From NCBI RefSeq assembly GCF_964253035.1, contig NZ_CAXUQL020000001.1, positions 6,076,001 to 6,140,000 on the forward strand: 64,000 nucleotides of DNA. The letters are read 5' to 3'. Below, in pieces: positions 37,028-44,893 of the stretch; position 1 is the first letter of the stretch, and each line of letters begins with the position of its first letter. The stretch comes from Pseudorhodoferax sp032153935. GTDB taxonomy: Bacteria > Pseudomonadota > Gammaproteobacteria > Burkholderiales > Burkholderiaceae_C. The position numbers were made by a program, and so were the translations under genes. Under the pieces are notes generated by a model. The model did not search any database and was not told the DNA's origin. It saw only the letters and a list, made by a program, of their open reading frames with translations.

Positions 37028-37543
37028 TCAACGCTCCAGGTACTGCGGCGTGATGCCGCGCGAGAGCAGCCACTTGGCCAAGGCCTGGCCGGTGCCGGCA
37101 CGCCAGCACTTCACGTCCTCCAGCGCATAGAGCCGGTAGTCCACGAGCTCGGGCGACAGGCGCACCTCGCCGTGCGCCTGCGCGTGGTAGGCGATGATGA
37201 CCTGGTTCATGCGCTGGAAGTCGTAGACGCCGACCAGGTCCAGCGCGCTGACTTCCAGCGCCGTCTCTTCCTGGATCTCACGCCGGATGCCCTCCTCGGG
37301 CGATTCGCCGGCCTCCATGAAGCCCGTGATCAGTGCGTACATCTTGCCGGGCCAGGCAGCGTTGCGCGCCAGCAGCACCTTGCCCTCGTACTCGATGATG
37401 GCGGCCAGCACGGGCGTCGGGTTGTTCCAGTGCGTATAGCCGCAGGAGACGCAGCGCAGGCGCTCCTTGGCGCCACCGTCCTCCAGCGAGGTGATCCACT
37501 CCAGCGGTGTCGCGCACTGGGGGCAGAACTTGAATGGCTGCAT
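37028..37543 (-). CDS. NUDIX hydrolase with N-terminal zinc ribbon (NudC-like)
   Basis: A 171-residue protein. The N-terminus has a four-Cys zinc ribbon (FCPQC and CVSCGY) and the NUDIX box is GFMEAGESPEEGIRREIQEE. This ribbon-plus-NUDIX layout resembles the C-terminal half of NudC, but the NudC N-terminal domain is missing, so NADH or capped-RNA hydrolysis is uncertain. The stop codon directly abuts the MITE-like element. Confidence 0.9.
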   Translation of the reverse strand: MQPFKFCPQCATPLEWITSLEDGGAKERLRCVSCGYTHWNNPTPVLAAIIEYEGKVLLARNAAWPGKMYALITGFMEAGESPEEGIRREIQEETALEVSALDLVGVYDFQRMNQVIIAYHAQAHGEVRLSPELVDYRLYALEDVKCWRAGTGQALAKWLLSRGITPQYLER

Positions 37544-37606
37544 GGTGATCCTTGAATTCTCTGCGCTTGGCGCGACGGCGCCGACCGCCTTCGGACTGCC
37601 GGGCGG

Positions 37607-38509
37607 TCAGGCCGGAAAGACGCCGGTGGACAGGTAGCGGTCGCCGCGGTCGCAGACCACGAACACGATGGTCGCGTTCTGCTCGCGCTGCGCGATCTGC
37701 TGCGCGACCCAGCAAGCACCTGCGGCCGAAATGCCTGCGAAGATGCCCTCCTCGCGCGCCAGCCGGCGGCACATCTCCTCTGCGTCATCCTGGCCCACGT
37801 TGACCGTTTCGTCGACGCGCGAGGGGTCGTAGATCTTGGGCAGGTACTCCTGCGGCCACTTGCGGATGCCCGGGATGCGCGAGCCTTCGCTGGGCTGGGC
37901 GCCGATGACCTGGATCGCCGGGTTCTTCTCCTTGAGGAAGCGCGACACACCCGTGATCGTGCCCGTCGTTCCCATGGCGCTCACGAAGTGCGTGATGCGG
38001 CCCTGCGTGGCCTCCCACAGTTCGGGGCCCGTGGTCTCGTAGTGGATGCGCGGGTTGTCGGCGTTGGCGAACTGGTCCAGCACGCGGCCCTTGCCGTCGC
38101 GCTGCATCTGCTCGGCCAGATCGCGTGCGTACTCCATGCCGCCGCTCTTGGGCGTCAGCAGCAGTTCGGCGCCGAAGGCCTTCATGGTCTGCGCCCGTTC
38201 GATCGACAGGTCCTCCGGCATGATCAGCACCATGCGGTAGCCCTTGATGGCGGCCGCCATGGCCAGCGCGATGCCGGTGTTGCCCGAGGTGGCCTCGATC
38301 AGCGTGTCGCCCGGTTGGATGTCGCCGCGCTCCTCGGCACGCCGGATCATGGACACGGCGGGCCGGTCCTTGACCGAGCCGGCCGGGTTGTTGCCCTCGA
38401 GCTTGCCCAGCACCACATTGCCGCGGGCCTTGTTGTCCGCAGCGCCGATGCGCTGCAATGCCACGAGCGGGGTGCGGCCGATGGCATCTTCAATCGTCGG
38501 GTATTGCAT
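37607..38509 (-). CDS. cysM: Cysteine synthase B (O-acetylserine sulfhydrylase)
   Basis: A 300-residue PLP enzyme. It shows IGRTPLVAL, the PLP-binding Lys in GSVKDRPA, the SGNTG loop (EATSGNTGIALA), SAMGTTGTITGV and GISAAGACWVA. The EGNNPAGSVKDR start and length favour CysM over CysK. It makes cysteine from O-acetylserine with sulfide or thiosulfate. It diverges from tRNA-Leu. Confidence 0.96.
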   Translation of the reverse strand: MQYPTIEDAIGRTPLVALQRIGAADNKARGNVVLGKLEGNNPAGSVKDRPAVSMIRRAEERGDIQPGDTLIEATSGNTGIALAMAAAIKGYRMVLIMPEDLSIERAQTMKAFGAELLLTPKSGGMEYARDLAEQMQRDGKGRVLDQFANADNPRIHYETTGPELWEATQGRITHFVSAMGTTGTITGVSRFLKEKNPAIQVIGAQPSEGSRIPGIRKWPQEYLPKIYDPSRVDETVNVGQDDAEEMCRRLAREEGIFAGISAAGACWVAQQIAQREQNATIVFVVCDRGDRYLSTGVFPA

Positions 38510-38551
38510 GGCCGCACTGTGCCATAATTTCAGGCTGCCCATGGCGGCTAT

Positions 38552-38636
38552 GCCCGGGTGGTGAAATTGGTAGACGCAGGGGACTCAAAATCCCCCACCG
38601 AAAGGTGTGCCGGTTCGATTCCGGCCCCGGGCACCA
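38552..38636 (+). tRNA. tRNA-Leu (anticodon CAA)
   Basis: An 85-nt tRNA with encoded CCA. The acceptor stem is GCCCGGG/CCCGGGC and the D-arm GGTGAAATTGGTAGACGC. The anticodon stem GGGGA/TCCCC encloses loop CTCAAAA, giving anticodon CAA (decodes UUG). A variable arm and GGTTCGATTCC T-loop follow. The long variable arm fits class II tRNA-Leu. An integrase remnant lies just downstream, so its 3' end was probably used as an attachment site. Confidence 0.97.
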
Positions 38637-38809
38637 ACCCTCCTTTTCAGGAGGGCTCACCACATCTCAAAAGTCTCTAAAAATCAAGGGCTTAGACGAA
38701 AAATGCGGTCAGACGGTCTCATGCCGTTTCATCAAATCCCGCGTTTGCGTGTACCCCAAGGTTTACCCAGAATGAAGTTCTCGAAAACTTCTGCCTCCGG
38801 GGTACACCC

Positions 38810-38962
38810 ATGGGATCGCTCACCGACCTAAAGATCAGGACCGCCACCGCCAGTGGCAAAGAGGTACTCATTGCAGACGGCGACGGTCTGTACCTGCGTA
38901 TCCGCTCCTCAAGCCGAGCCTGGGTCTATCGCTACAAACAGAACGGCATCTGTGGGCGCTGA
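38810..38962 (+). pseudogene. Truncated tyrosine integrase, N-terminal fragment (DUF4102)
   Basis: Fifty codons: LTDLKIRTATASGKEV, IADGDGLYLRI and AWVYRYKQNG match the N-terminal arm-binding DUF4102 domain of P4-type integrases (about 400 residues when complete). The reading frame is cut after NGIC by foreign sequence and stops. Its position 174 bp downstream of tRNA-Leu, reading away from it, marks the remnant of an integrated island whose catalytic domain is lost. Confidence 0.8.
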
Positions 38963-39060
38963 CGCGCCAGGTAGATGTCGGCCAGGCCCAGGGCGACGAA
39001 CGAGCGTGTGGCGTTCTTGGCCAAGCCGCGGTAGCGTGACCCTGCCTCGTTTCCGCGTAC
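38951..39060 (-). pseudogene. IS5-type transposase C-terminal fragment
   Basis: On the minus strand this stretch reads SRYRGLAKNATRSFVALGL followed by ADIYLARQR, which resembles the C-terminus of IS5-family transposases (usually VRYRGLAKN...NLYLARRR). Only about 35 residues remain, wedged between the integrase remnant and the IS3-type remnant. Confidence 0.6.
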
Positions 39061-39067
39061 ATCAAGT

Positions 39068-39790
39068 AATGCAGCCAAGCGAGCGGTTTCCCAGGTCACT
39101 GGGGGCAAGAAGCCGTTGGCAGAGTGCAGACGCTGGCGGTTGTATCAGCCCTCGATCCAATCGACGATGTCTAGCCTGGCCTGCGCCCGCGTGTCGTAGC
39201 GTACTTGATGGACGCGCTCGACCTTCAGCGTTTTGAAGAAGCTTTCCATCGGCGCGTTGTCCCAAGCGTTGGCCCTCCTGCTCATGGACATCGTGATGCC
39301 CAGCTCGGCGGCCAATGCTCGGTAGCGCACGCCTGCGTACTGGGTGCCCCTGTCGCTGTGAAAGATCAGCCCGGATGGCGCTTGAACCAGGCCATGCGCA
39401 ACGCATCGATGACGATGTCCCGCGTCATGTCCTCGCGCAGCGACCAGCCCACCACCTGGCGGCTGAACAGGTCGATTACCACAGCAAGGAACAGCCAGCC
39501 CTCGTCGGTGGCGATGTACGTGATGTCGCCCACCCAGACCTTATCGGGCTCGGCCACATCGAACTGCCGATCCAGCAGGTTGGGCGCCACCGGCAGGCCG
39601 TGGTTGCTGTCCGTGGTGACCTTGAAGCGGCGCTTGCCCTTGGCCCGGATGCCGTGCAACTGCATGAGCTTGCGCACCCGCTCCTTGCCCACGCGGATGC
39701 CCCTGGCCAGCAGTTCTTTCCACGTGCGTGGCCAGCCGTAGCCGCCGCGTGTTTCGGTGTGGATCGTTGGCGCAAAGAGGTGCCATCAGA
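39068..39790 (-). pseudogene. IS3-family transposase (orfB) remnant, frameshifted
   Basis: The minus strand encodes GYGWPRTWKELLARGIRVGK, HGIRAKGKRRFKVTTDSNH, VWVGDITYIATDEGW (first catalytic Asp) and LREDMTRDIVIDALRMAWFK. Near 39355 the frame shifts, losing the usual linker before IFHSDRGTQYA (second Asp). It resumes with NAWDNAPMESFFKTLK (Glu), then meets an in-frame TGA at 39145 before YNRQRLHSANGFLPPVTWE. At least one frameshift and one nonsense change make it dead. The upstream orfA and both ends are not recognisable. Confidence 0.85.
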
Positions 39791-40133
39791 AGGCACCCGG
39801 AACCGGCTGCCGCAGCAGTCGTGCACCGGTCTCGGGCGAGATCAGCATGGCCTGCCGGCTGCACACGTACCGCGACGCCCCAGGCGAACAGCGTCAGCAG
39901 CACGAGCAGGACCATGGGCACGACGCGGCCCAGCCACCCGAAGGCGGCGGCGCAATCGGCGCGGCGTCATAGGCTGACCACCCCACTGTCGACCGGCATG
40001 GCCAGAAGGGCTGCCACCTCCAGCTGCCTCGTTGACTTTCCATTCAATTTGGCCAGGCTCGTTCAGCCGGCTGAACCTCGTCGGCCACAAGCTGAACAGA
40101 ATGAGTCTCTTGACATCCACTCCAGGACAGAAG
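39791..40133. other. Gene-poor scar between IS remnant and dioxygenase gene
   Basis: I see no complete gene here. The minus strand has a short hydrophobic stretch (MVLLVLLTLFAWGVAV, about 39860-39915) that looks like the end of a membrane-protein gene cut by the IS3 remnant. The last ~100 bp are relatively AT-rich and probably hold the promoter of the TauD/TfdA gene starting at 40134. Confidence 0.45.
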
Positions 40134-40958
40134 ATGAAGATTCAACGGATTGCCGGCGCCCTGGGTGCAGAACTCCAGGACGTGGACCTTGCCAACAGCC
40201 TCATGCCGCAGCTCGCCGCCGACATCCGCGCGGCACTGCTCGCGCACCAGGTCATCTTCATCCCCGCGCAGAACCTGACGCCTGCGCAGTTCCTGCGCTT
40301 CGGCCAGGCCATGGGCGAGCCCGTGGAGTACCCGTTCGTCAAGGGGCTGGACGGCTTTCCGACCATCATCGAGGTCAAGAAGCTGGAGCACGAGACCGTC
40401 AACTTCGGTGGAGTCTGGCATTCGGACACGACCTACCTGGAGCAGCCGCCGATGGGCTCGATGCTGCTGTCGCGCGAAGTGCCACCTTACGGTGGCGACA
40501 CCTTGTTCGCGAGCCAGTACGCGGCCTACGAAGCGCTTTCGGACACGATGCAGCGGATGCTCGATCCGCTCGTGGGCATCAGCAGCTCGGCCAAGGCCGA
40601 TGTGAGCAAGACGCGCGAGGACCGCATCAGGAGCGACGGCCGGCAGGAGGCCCCGCGGGAGTACCGGGCCCAGCATCCGGTGGTGCGCACCCACCCCGAG
40701 ACCGGTCGCAAGGCCTTGTTCGTCAACGTGGCGCACACGTCCGGCATCGTGGGCTTGCGCGACGAGGAAAGCGCGCCGCTGCTCCAGTTCCTTTTCCAGC
40801 ACCAGATCAAGCCCGAGTTCACCTGCCGTTGGCGCTGGCCGGCGAACGCCATCGCGTTCTGGGACAACCGCTGCGTGCAGCACAATCCGGTCAACGACTA
40901 CCACGGCCATCGCCGCGTGATGCACCGCATCACACTGCAGGGCGACACGCCGGCATGA
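40134..40958 (+). CDS. TauD/TfdA-family 2-oxoglutarate dioxygenase
   Basis: A 274-residue Fe(II)/2-oxoglutarate enzyme. Iron ligands are H96 and D98 in VWHSDTTYLE and a distal His in YHGHRRVMHR; the Arg after it binds oxoglutarate. The family includes taurine and 2,4-D dioxygenases; the substrate cannot be read. The ATG at 40134 has AGGA 7 nt upstream; ATG 40101 is a possible longer start. The iclR gene follows on the same strand. Confidence 0.92.
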   Translation: MKIQRIAGALGAELQDVDLANSLMPQLAADIRAALLAHQVIFIPAQNLTPAQFLRFGQAMGEPVEYPFVKGLDGFPTIIEVKKLEHETVNFGGVWHSDTTYLEQPPMGSMLLSREVPPYGGDTLFASQYAAYEALSDTMQRMLDPLVGISSSAKADVSKTREDRIRSDGRQEAPREYRAQHPVVRTHPETGRKALFVNVAHTSGIVGLRDEESAPLLQFLFQHQIKPEFTCRWRWPANAIAFWDNRCVQHNPVNDYHGHRRVMHRITLQGDTPA

Positions 40959-40966
40959 TCCCGCGG

Positions 40967-40998
40967 CGGAAGATCGTGCGATGATTTTCGATCTTCCG
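40967..40998. promoter_or_regulatory. Inverted repeat just upstream of iclR-type gene
   Basis: CGGAAGATCG (40967-40976) and CGATCTTCCG (40989-40998) form perfect 10-bp arms around a 12-nt spacer. It lies between the dioxygenase stop and the preferred IclR start at 41008. It could be the regulator's own operator or an RNA hairpin affecting its translation. Confidence 0.5.
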
Positions 40999-41007
40999 GG
41001 AGAGCGC

Positions 41008-41769
41008 ATGGCAGCAGGCGGAGCGAACGCGGTCGACCGCGTGATCGACATCTTCGAGGCGTTTCACAAAACCCAGGGGCCGCTGTCGCTGACCGAGCTG
41101 GCCGCGGCCACCCACATCCCCAAGAGCAGCTGCCACGCGCTGGTGCGCACGCTGGCGGCCCGTGGCTACCTCTACACGCTGGGGCAGCCCCGCACCCTGT
41201 ATCCCACGCAACGCCTGCTCGGCCTGGCCCACGGCATCACGGCCGGCGACCCGTTCCTCGACCACGTGCGGCCCTTGCTCGAAGCACTGCGCGACCACAG
41301 CATGGAGACCGTGATCCTCGGCAAGCGCGAAGGCGAGCGCGTGGTCTACCTGCACGTCCTCGAAGGCCTGCATGCGATCCGCTATTCCGCGCGCGTGGGC
41401 GACCTCAAGCCGCTGCATGCCAGCGCCATCGGCAAGGCATTGCTCGGCGCGCAGAAGGAAGACGCCCTGCGCAGCTGGGCCGACGGGCAGGTGCTGGCGC
41501 GCATCACACCGGCCACCATCACCGAGCCCGGGCGGCTGGTCGCGGACCTGCTGCAGAGCCGGCTGGCCGGCTACTTCGAGACGCGCGGCGAGAACGTCGA
41601 AGACGTCTGGGCCGTGGCCGCGTTCCTGCAGGTCGGCCGCGACACCTTGGCCATCGGCCTGGCGGGACCGCGCCACCGCATGCAGGACAGCATGCGCAAC
41701 CATGCCCAGCAGCTGGTCGCCACCTGCAGCCAGGCAGCGCTGCGGCTGCAGCGCCGGGCGAACGTCTGA
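41008..41769 (+). CDS. IclR-family transcriptional regulator
   Basis: About 253 residues. The winged helix is AVDRVIDIFEAF, LSLTELAAATHIPKSSCHAL and RGYLYTLG; the ligand domain has HASAIGKALLGA. The start at 41008 is preferred because GGGAGAG precedes it and the longer ATG (40981) would put the 10-bp inverted repeat partly inside the coding region. It likely controls the adjacent dioxygenase or aldolase genes. It converges with the aldolase gene. Confidence 0.92.
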   Translation: MAAGGANAVDRVIDIFEAFHKTQGPLSLTELAAATHIPKSSCHALVRTLAARGYLYTLGQPRTLYPTQRLLGLAHGITAGDPFLDHVRPLLEALRDHSMETVILGKREGERVVYLHVLEGLHAIRYSARVGDLKPLHASAIGKALLGAQKEDALRSWADGQVLARITPATITEPGRLVADLLQSRLAGYFETRGENVEDVWAVAAFLQVGRDTLAIGLAGPRHRMQDSMRNHAQQLVATCSQAALRLQRRANV

Positions 41770-41771
41770 GT

Positions 41772-42482
41772 TCAGCGCACGTCGTCGAAGGCCGCGTCGT
41801 GCTCGACGATGCCGAGCTGGGCGTAGGCCTGGTCGGCACCGCTCAGCTCCCAGACTGCTGCGCCAGCGCGAATGGCCGCCGCGAACTCGGCCTCCTTCTT
41901 CATCTTGGCCTGGGCCGCGGCCACCACGCGCGCGGCCTCCGCACGCGGGATGGCGAGCACACCATCGCCGTCGGCCACGATCAGATCGCCCGGCCGCACC
42001 AGCACGTCGGCGCAGGGAATCGGGATGTTCACGCCACCGCCCTTGCCCTTGTCGGCGTGGACCGGCCACACGTTGGTGGCCCACACGGAAAAGCCCATGG
42101 CCAGCACCTGGTCCACATCGCGCACGCAGCCGTGCACGACCACGCCCGCCAGGCCCTTCTCGACCGCGTAGGTCGTCGCCACGTCGCCCCACTGTGCGGC
42201 CGAGGTCTCGCCCAGGCTGTGCACCACCAGCACGTCGCCCGGCTGGGCCAGGCGCAGCGCGCGGTGCATCATGAGGTTGTCACCGGGCTGGCACAGCGCC
42301 GTGACGGCCGGGCCCGCGATCTTCGCGCCCGGCGAGATGCGCCGCATGCGCGCCGACATCAGGCCCGTGAAGCCCAGGTGGGCCGTGCTCTCGTGCAGGT
42401 CGGCCACGGTGACCTCGCGCGCCTGGGCGCAGAGTTCTGCGGCCACGCGGTTCACGCGCAGGTAGACATTGGATTGCGTCAT
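41772..42482 (-). CDS. RraA-family 4-carboxy-4-hydroxy-2-oxoadipate aldolase / oxaloacetate decarboxylase-like
   Basis: A 236-residue RraA-fold protein, longer than RraA (161) and similar to LigK/ProA-type aldolases. Signatures are GPAVTALCQPGDNLMMHRAL, GDVATTYAVEKGLAGVVV and HGCVRDVDQ with the substrate-binding Arg-Asp; VRPGDLIVADGDGVLAIPR follows. Such enzymes split 4-carboxy-4-hydroxy-2-oxoadipate to pyruvate and oxaloacetate, the end of 4,5-cleavage of protocatechuate or gallate. The true substrate here is unproven. Confidence 0.88.
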   Translation of the reverse strand: MTQSNVYLRVNRVAAELCAQAREVTVADLHESTAHLGFTGLMSARMRRISPGAKIAGPAVTALCQPGDNLMMHRALRLAQPGDVLVVHSLGETSAAQWGDVATTYAVEKGLAGVVVHGCVRDVDQVLAMGFSVWATNVWPVHADKGKGGGVNIPIPCADVLVRPGDLIVADGDGVLAIPRAEAARVVAAAQAKMKKEAEFAAAIRAGAAVWELSGADQAYAQLGIVEHDAAFDDVR

Positions 42483-42530
42483 CGTTTCTCCATGTGCGTG
42501 CGGTCATCCGCGTCGCGTAAAAGATCGTCT

Positions 42531-42663
42531 GCAAGGCACAGTGCCGAAGGCCGCGGAGCAGGCCATGCCAGCGGACGCCGCGGAACTGGCTTTGCCAGGC
42601 CGCTGGCGGCGCCCCTGGGGGTATGGGACGGTCGCGCGCAGCGCGGCCGTCCAAACGGGGAGA
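42531..42663 (-). repeat. Dispersed intercistronic repeat, copy 2
   Basis: Reverse-complement copy of the repeat at 26734-26880. As in copy 1, it begins immediately after the stop codon of the preceding gene on its strand (the dioxygenase ending at 42664) and precedes the next gene. The CTGGC-AAA-GCCAG hairpin is kept, with one loop base changed. No gene is visible in 42483-42663. Confidence 0.75.
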
Positions 42664-43542
42664 TCATGGTTGGGGAAGACAGTGCTCGGCAGCCGGCACA
42701 CGGAAGGTGGTGCGCTTCATGAGCCGCGGCTGGGTCAGGTACATCTGGTCGCGCCGGTGCAGCACGCAGCCGTTGTCCCACACCATCACGTCGCCGTTGT
42801 GCACCTTGTGGCGGTAGACCAGCGAGGACTCGCCGCCGGTGGCGAACAGGATGGGCAGCACGCGCGCGTTCTGCTCGGCCGTGAGTCCCTCGATCTCCAC
42901 CAGCGTGGTCTGGTCCGCGTACAGCGCCTTGCGGCCGGTGCGCGGGTGCGTCAGCACCACGGGGTGGCGCGCATCCGGCAGGCTCAGCAGCGCGTTGGCC
43001 TTCTCCTTGTCCTTGAGCTCGGCCGTGTTGAGCATGGCGTAGCGCTTGGCGTAGCGGTACACGCCGGTGCGGCCATCGATGAGCTGGCGCACGTCCTCGG
43101 GCAGCAGGTCCCAGGCACCGTACTGGTTGGACCAGTAGATGTCGCCGCCGTCGCGCGGCACCTCGGTGCCGTACAGGATGGCGCCCGTGGCCGGCCGCAC
43201 CTGGAAGGTCTGGTCCGAATGCCAGTCCACGTCCTCGCCGCCCGCGAAGCCACCGACGAAGCGGCCGTCGTGGTACTTGAGCGTACTGAAGTAGATGATC
43301 TCCGGGTGGTAGGGCGACTGGATGTCCTTGCGCACCGTGGTCTCGCACTGGCCGAAATGCCCGGTGAAGCGCACGAGCTCGTGCTCGTCCAGCGACTGGC
43401 GCCGGAACACCATCACGGGCGTGCGCTGCCACTGGGCCTTGAGCTCGGCGATGGCGGCGGCATCGTCCAGCAGGTCGGGGATGAAGGCATGCACCTGCAC
43501 GACATAGTCGGAATGCAGTGGTGTGGTGCGGATCGCGGTCAT
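42664..43542 (-). CDS. TauD/TfdA-family 2-oxoglutarate dioxygenase
   Basis: A 292-residue enzyme with iron ligands H108 and D110 in VDWHSDQTF and a distal His in VLHRRDQMYL. It is distinct from the dioxygenase at 40134 (low similarity apart from motifs). The ATG at 43542 is chosen over one at 43575 because AGGAG lies in range. It is transcribed from promoter site A, with the 16-bp operator 79 bp upstream of the start. Confidence 0.92.
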   Translation of the reverse strand: MTAIRTTPLHSDYVVQVHAFIPDLLDDAAAIAELKAQWQRTPVMVFRRQSLDEHELVRFTGHFGQCETTVRKDIQSPYHPEIIYFSTLKYHDGRFVGGFAGGEDVDWHSDQTFQVRPATGAILYGTEVPRDGGDIYWSNQYGAWDLLPEDVRQLIDGRTGVYRYAKRYAMLNTAELKDKEKANALLSLPDARHPVVLTHPRTGRKALYADQTTLVEIEGLTAEQNARVLPILFATGGESSLVYRHKVHNGDVMVWDNGCVLHRRDQMYLTQPRLMKRTTFRVPAAEHCLPQP

Positions 43543-43574
43543 GGGTGGGGTGTCTCCTAACTTCGGTGCCCGCA

Positions 43575-43636
43575 ACCTTAGCCCCAGACCTTCGCCAGGG
43601 GCGACTCGGCCGGCACGGCGCTTTCACATGTTGAAC
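43575..43636 (-). promoter_or_regulatory. Shared-regulon promoter A (TauD/TfdA dioxygenase)
   Basis: On the minus strand GTTCAACATGTGAAAG (43621-43636) is followed, after exactly 40 nt, by TAAGGT (43575-43580) and TTGCGGGCACC. The palindromic element would be centred near -60 relative to the start point, a class I activator position. No good -35 is present. It overlaps the 3' end of the FMN dehydrogenase gene. Confidence 0.65.
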
Positions 43637-44804
43637 TTGCGGTGGCGGCCGACGGCGCCGGCCACAGGTAGCCCGCGTCCAGCGCTTCGAACCGCGCGCA
43701 ACCGATCTGCGCCAGCACCGCGTCGATCTCGCGGCGCATGATCTGCAGCGCATGCAGCGCCCCGGCCTCGCCGGCCGCGGCCACGCCGTACAGCGTGGGC
43801 CGGCCGAAGACCACGGCGTCGGCGCCCAGGCAGCGCGCGATCACGGCGTCCGAGCCGCGCCGCACGCCGCTGTCCAGCAACAGCGGCAGGTCCGGCCCCA
43901 CGGCCGCGCGGATGGCGGGCAGCATCTCCAGCGGCGACGGTGCCGCATCGAGTTGGCGGCCACCGTGGTTGGAGACCACCAGCCCGTCCACGCCCAGCGC
44001 CACGGCCGCGCGCGCGTCCTCCGGGTGCAGCAGGCCCTTGACAAGCAGCGGCCCGGGCCAGCCCGCGCGGATGCGCCGCAGATGCTCCCAATCGACCATG
44101 GGCGCCGGCGTCAGCGTGCCGTACAGGTCGGCCACCTGGCCGGCGTCGGCACCGGCCGGCGCATAGGGCAGCCAGTTGCGCATCATCGGAATGCCGCCCG
44201 TGCGCAGGTAGCGCAGCACCCACATCGGATGGCCCAGCGCCTCCAGCGCCACGCCCGGCGTCATGCGGAACGGGCGCGAGAAGCCGTTGCGCCGGTTGCG
44301 CTCGCGGTTCGAGTTCACGGGCACGTCCACCGAGACCACGAGCACGCGCACCTGGGCTTGGCGTGCGCGCGCCACGAGGTCGGCGTTGATGGCCGGGTCG
44401 CTCGTGCAGTACATCTGGAACCAGACGTGCTCGGGCGCCACGGGCAGGGCGTCCTCCAGCGCCGCGTTGGCCGCGCTGGAGAGCAGGAAGGGCACGTCGG
44501 CCGCGCGCGCGGCCGCAGCCAGCATCCGGTCGGCATCGGGCCGGAACAGCCCGGCCAGGCCAGTCGGAGAGATACCGATCGGGCTCGCATAGCGGCGCCC
44601 GAACAGCGTCACGGACTGCTCGCGCTGGCGCACATCGCGCAGGTAACGCGGCAGCAGCCGGTGCTGCGCGAAGGCGGCGCGGTTGCGTGCCAGGCACAGC
44701 TCGTCGTCGGCCCCGCCCTCGATGAAATCGAAGGCGATGCGCGGCAGCTTGCGGCGCGCCATGCGGCGCAGGTCGTCCAGGTTGATGACGGATGAGAGCT
44801 TCAT
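43578..44804 (-). CDS. FMN-dependent alpha-hydroxy-acid dehydrogenase (lactate/glycolate/mandelate type)
   Basis: A 408-residue TIM-barrel flavoenzyme. FMN-binding and catalytic segments are PIGISPTGLAGLFRPD, MYCTSDP, LVKGLL, the catalytic His in VVSNHGGRQLD (about residue 280), LLDSGVRRGSD and VFGRPTLYG. It oxidises a 2-hydroxy acid to the 2-oxo acid; which one cannot be told. The last ~28 residues extend beyond the usual family end and overlap promoter A. Confidence 0.92.
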   Translation of the reverse strand: MKLSSVINLDDLRRMARRKLPRIAFDFIEGGADDELCLARNRAAFAQHRLLPRYLRDVRQREQSVTLFGRRYASPIGISPTGLAGLFRPDADRMLAAAARAADVPFLLSSAANAALEDALPVAPEHVWFQMYCTSDPAINADLVARARQAQVRVLVVSVDVPVNSNRERNRRNGFSRPFRMTPGVALEALGHPMWVLRYLRTGGIPMMRNWLPYAPAGADAGQVADLYGTLTPAPMVDWEHLRRIRAGWPGPLLVKGLLHPEDARAAVALGVDGLVVSNHGGRQLDAAPSPLEMLPAIRAAVGPDLPLLLDSGVRRGSDAVIARCLGADAVVFGRPTLYGVAAAGEAGALHALQIMRREIDAVLAQIGCARFEALDAGYLWPAPSAATASSTCESAVPAESPLAKVWG

Positions 44805-44831
44805 GGCGTGGCATGGAAGGACATGGCCACG

Positions 44832-44893
44832 ACCTTAAGCGCTGGCCGGCCCCGTGCCATGCACGGGCGCGGCGCCCGTTTTACATGTTGAAC
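44832..44893 (-). promoter_or_regulatory. Shared-regulon promoter B (alpha-hydroxy-acid dehydrogenase)
   Basis: On the minus strand GTTCAACATGTAAAAC (44878-44893) precedes TAAGGT (44832-44837) by exactly 40 nt. The operator overlaps the last codons of the upstream iclR gene (it encodes the end FNM-stop). GC-rich palindromes in the spacer (CCCGTGC-CAT-GCACGGG) could add structure. Confidence 0.65.

Noticed and set aside
38637..40133. A second copy of the tRNA-Leu 3' end (attR) within the scar
   Set aside because: I scanned for the T-loop and CCGGGCACCA sequence and found no convincing copy; it may lie outside the window.
44838..44877. GC-rich palindromes (ACGGGCG/CGCCCGT and CCCGTGC/GCACGGG) as an iclR terminator
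   Set aside because: They lie between operator B and its -10 box and lack a T-run, so a terminator there would conflict with the promoter layout; noted only as spacer structure.
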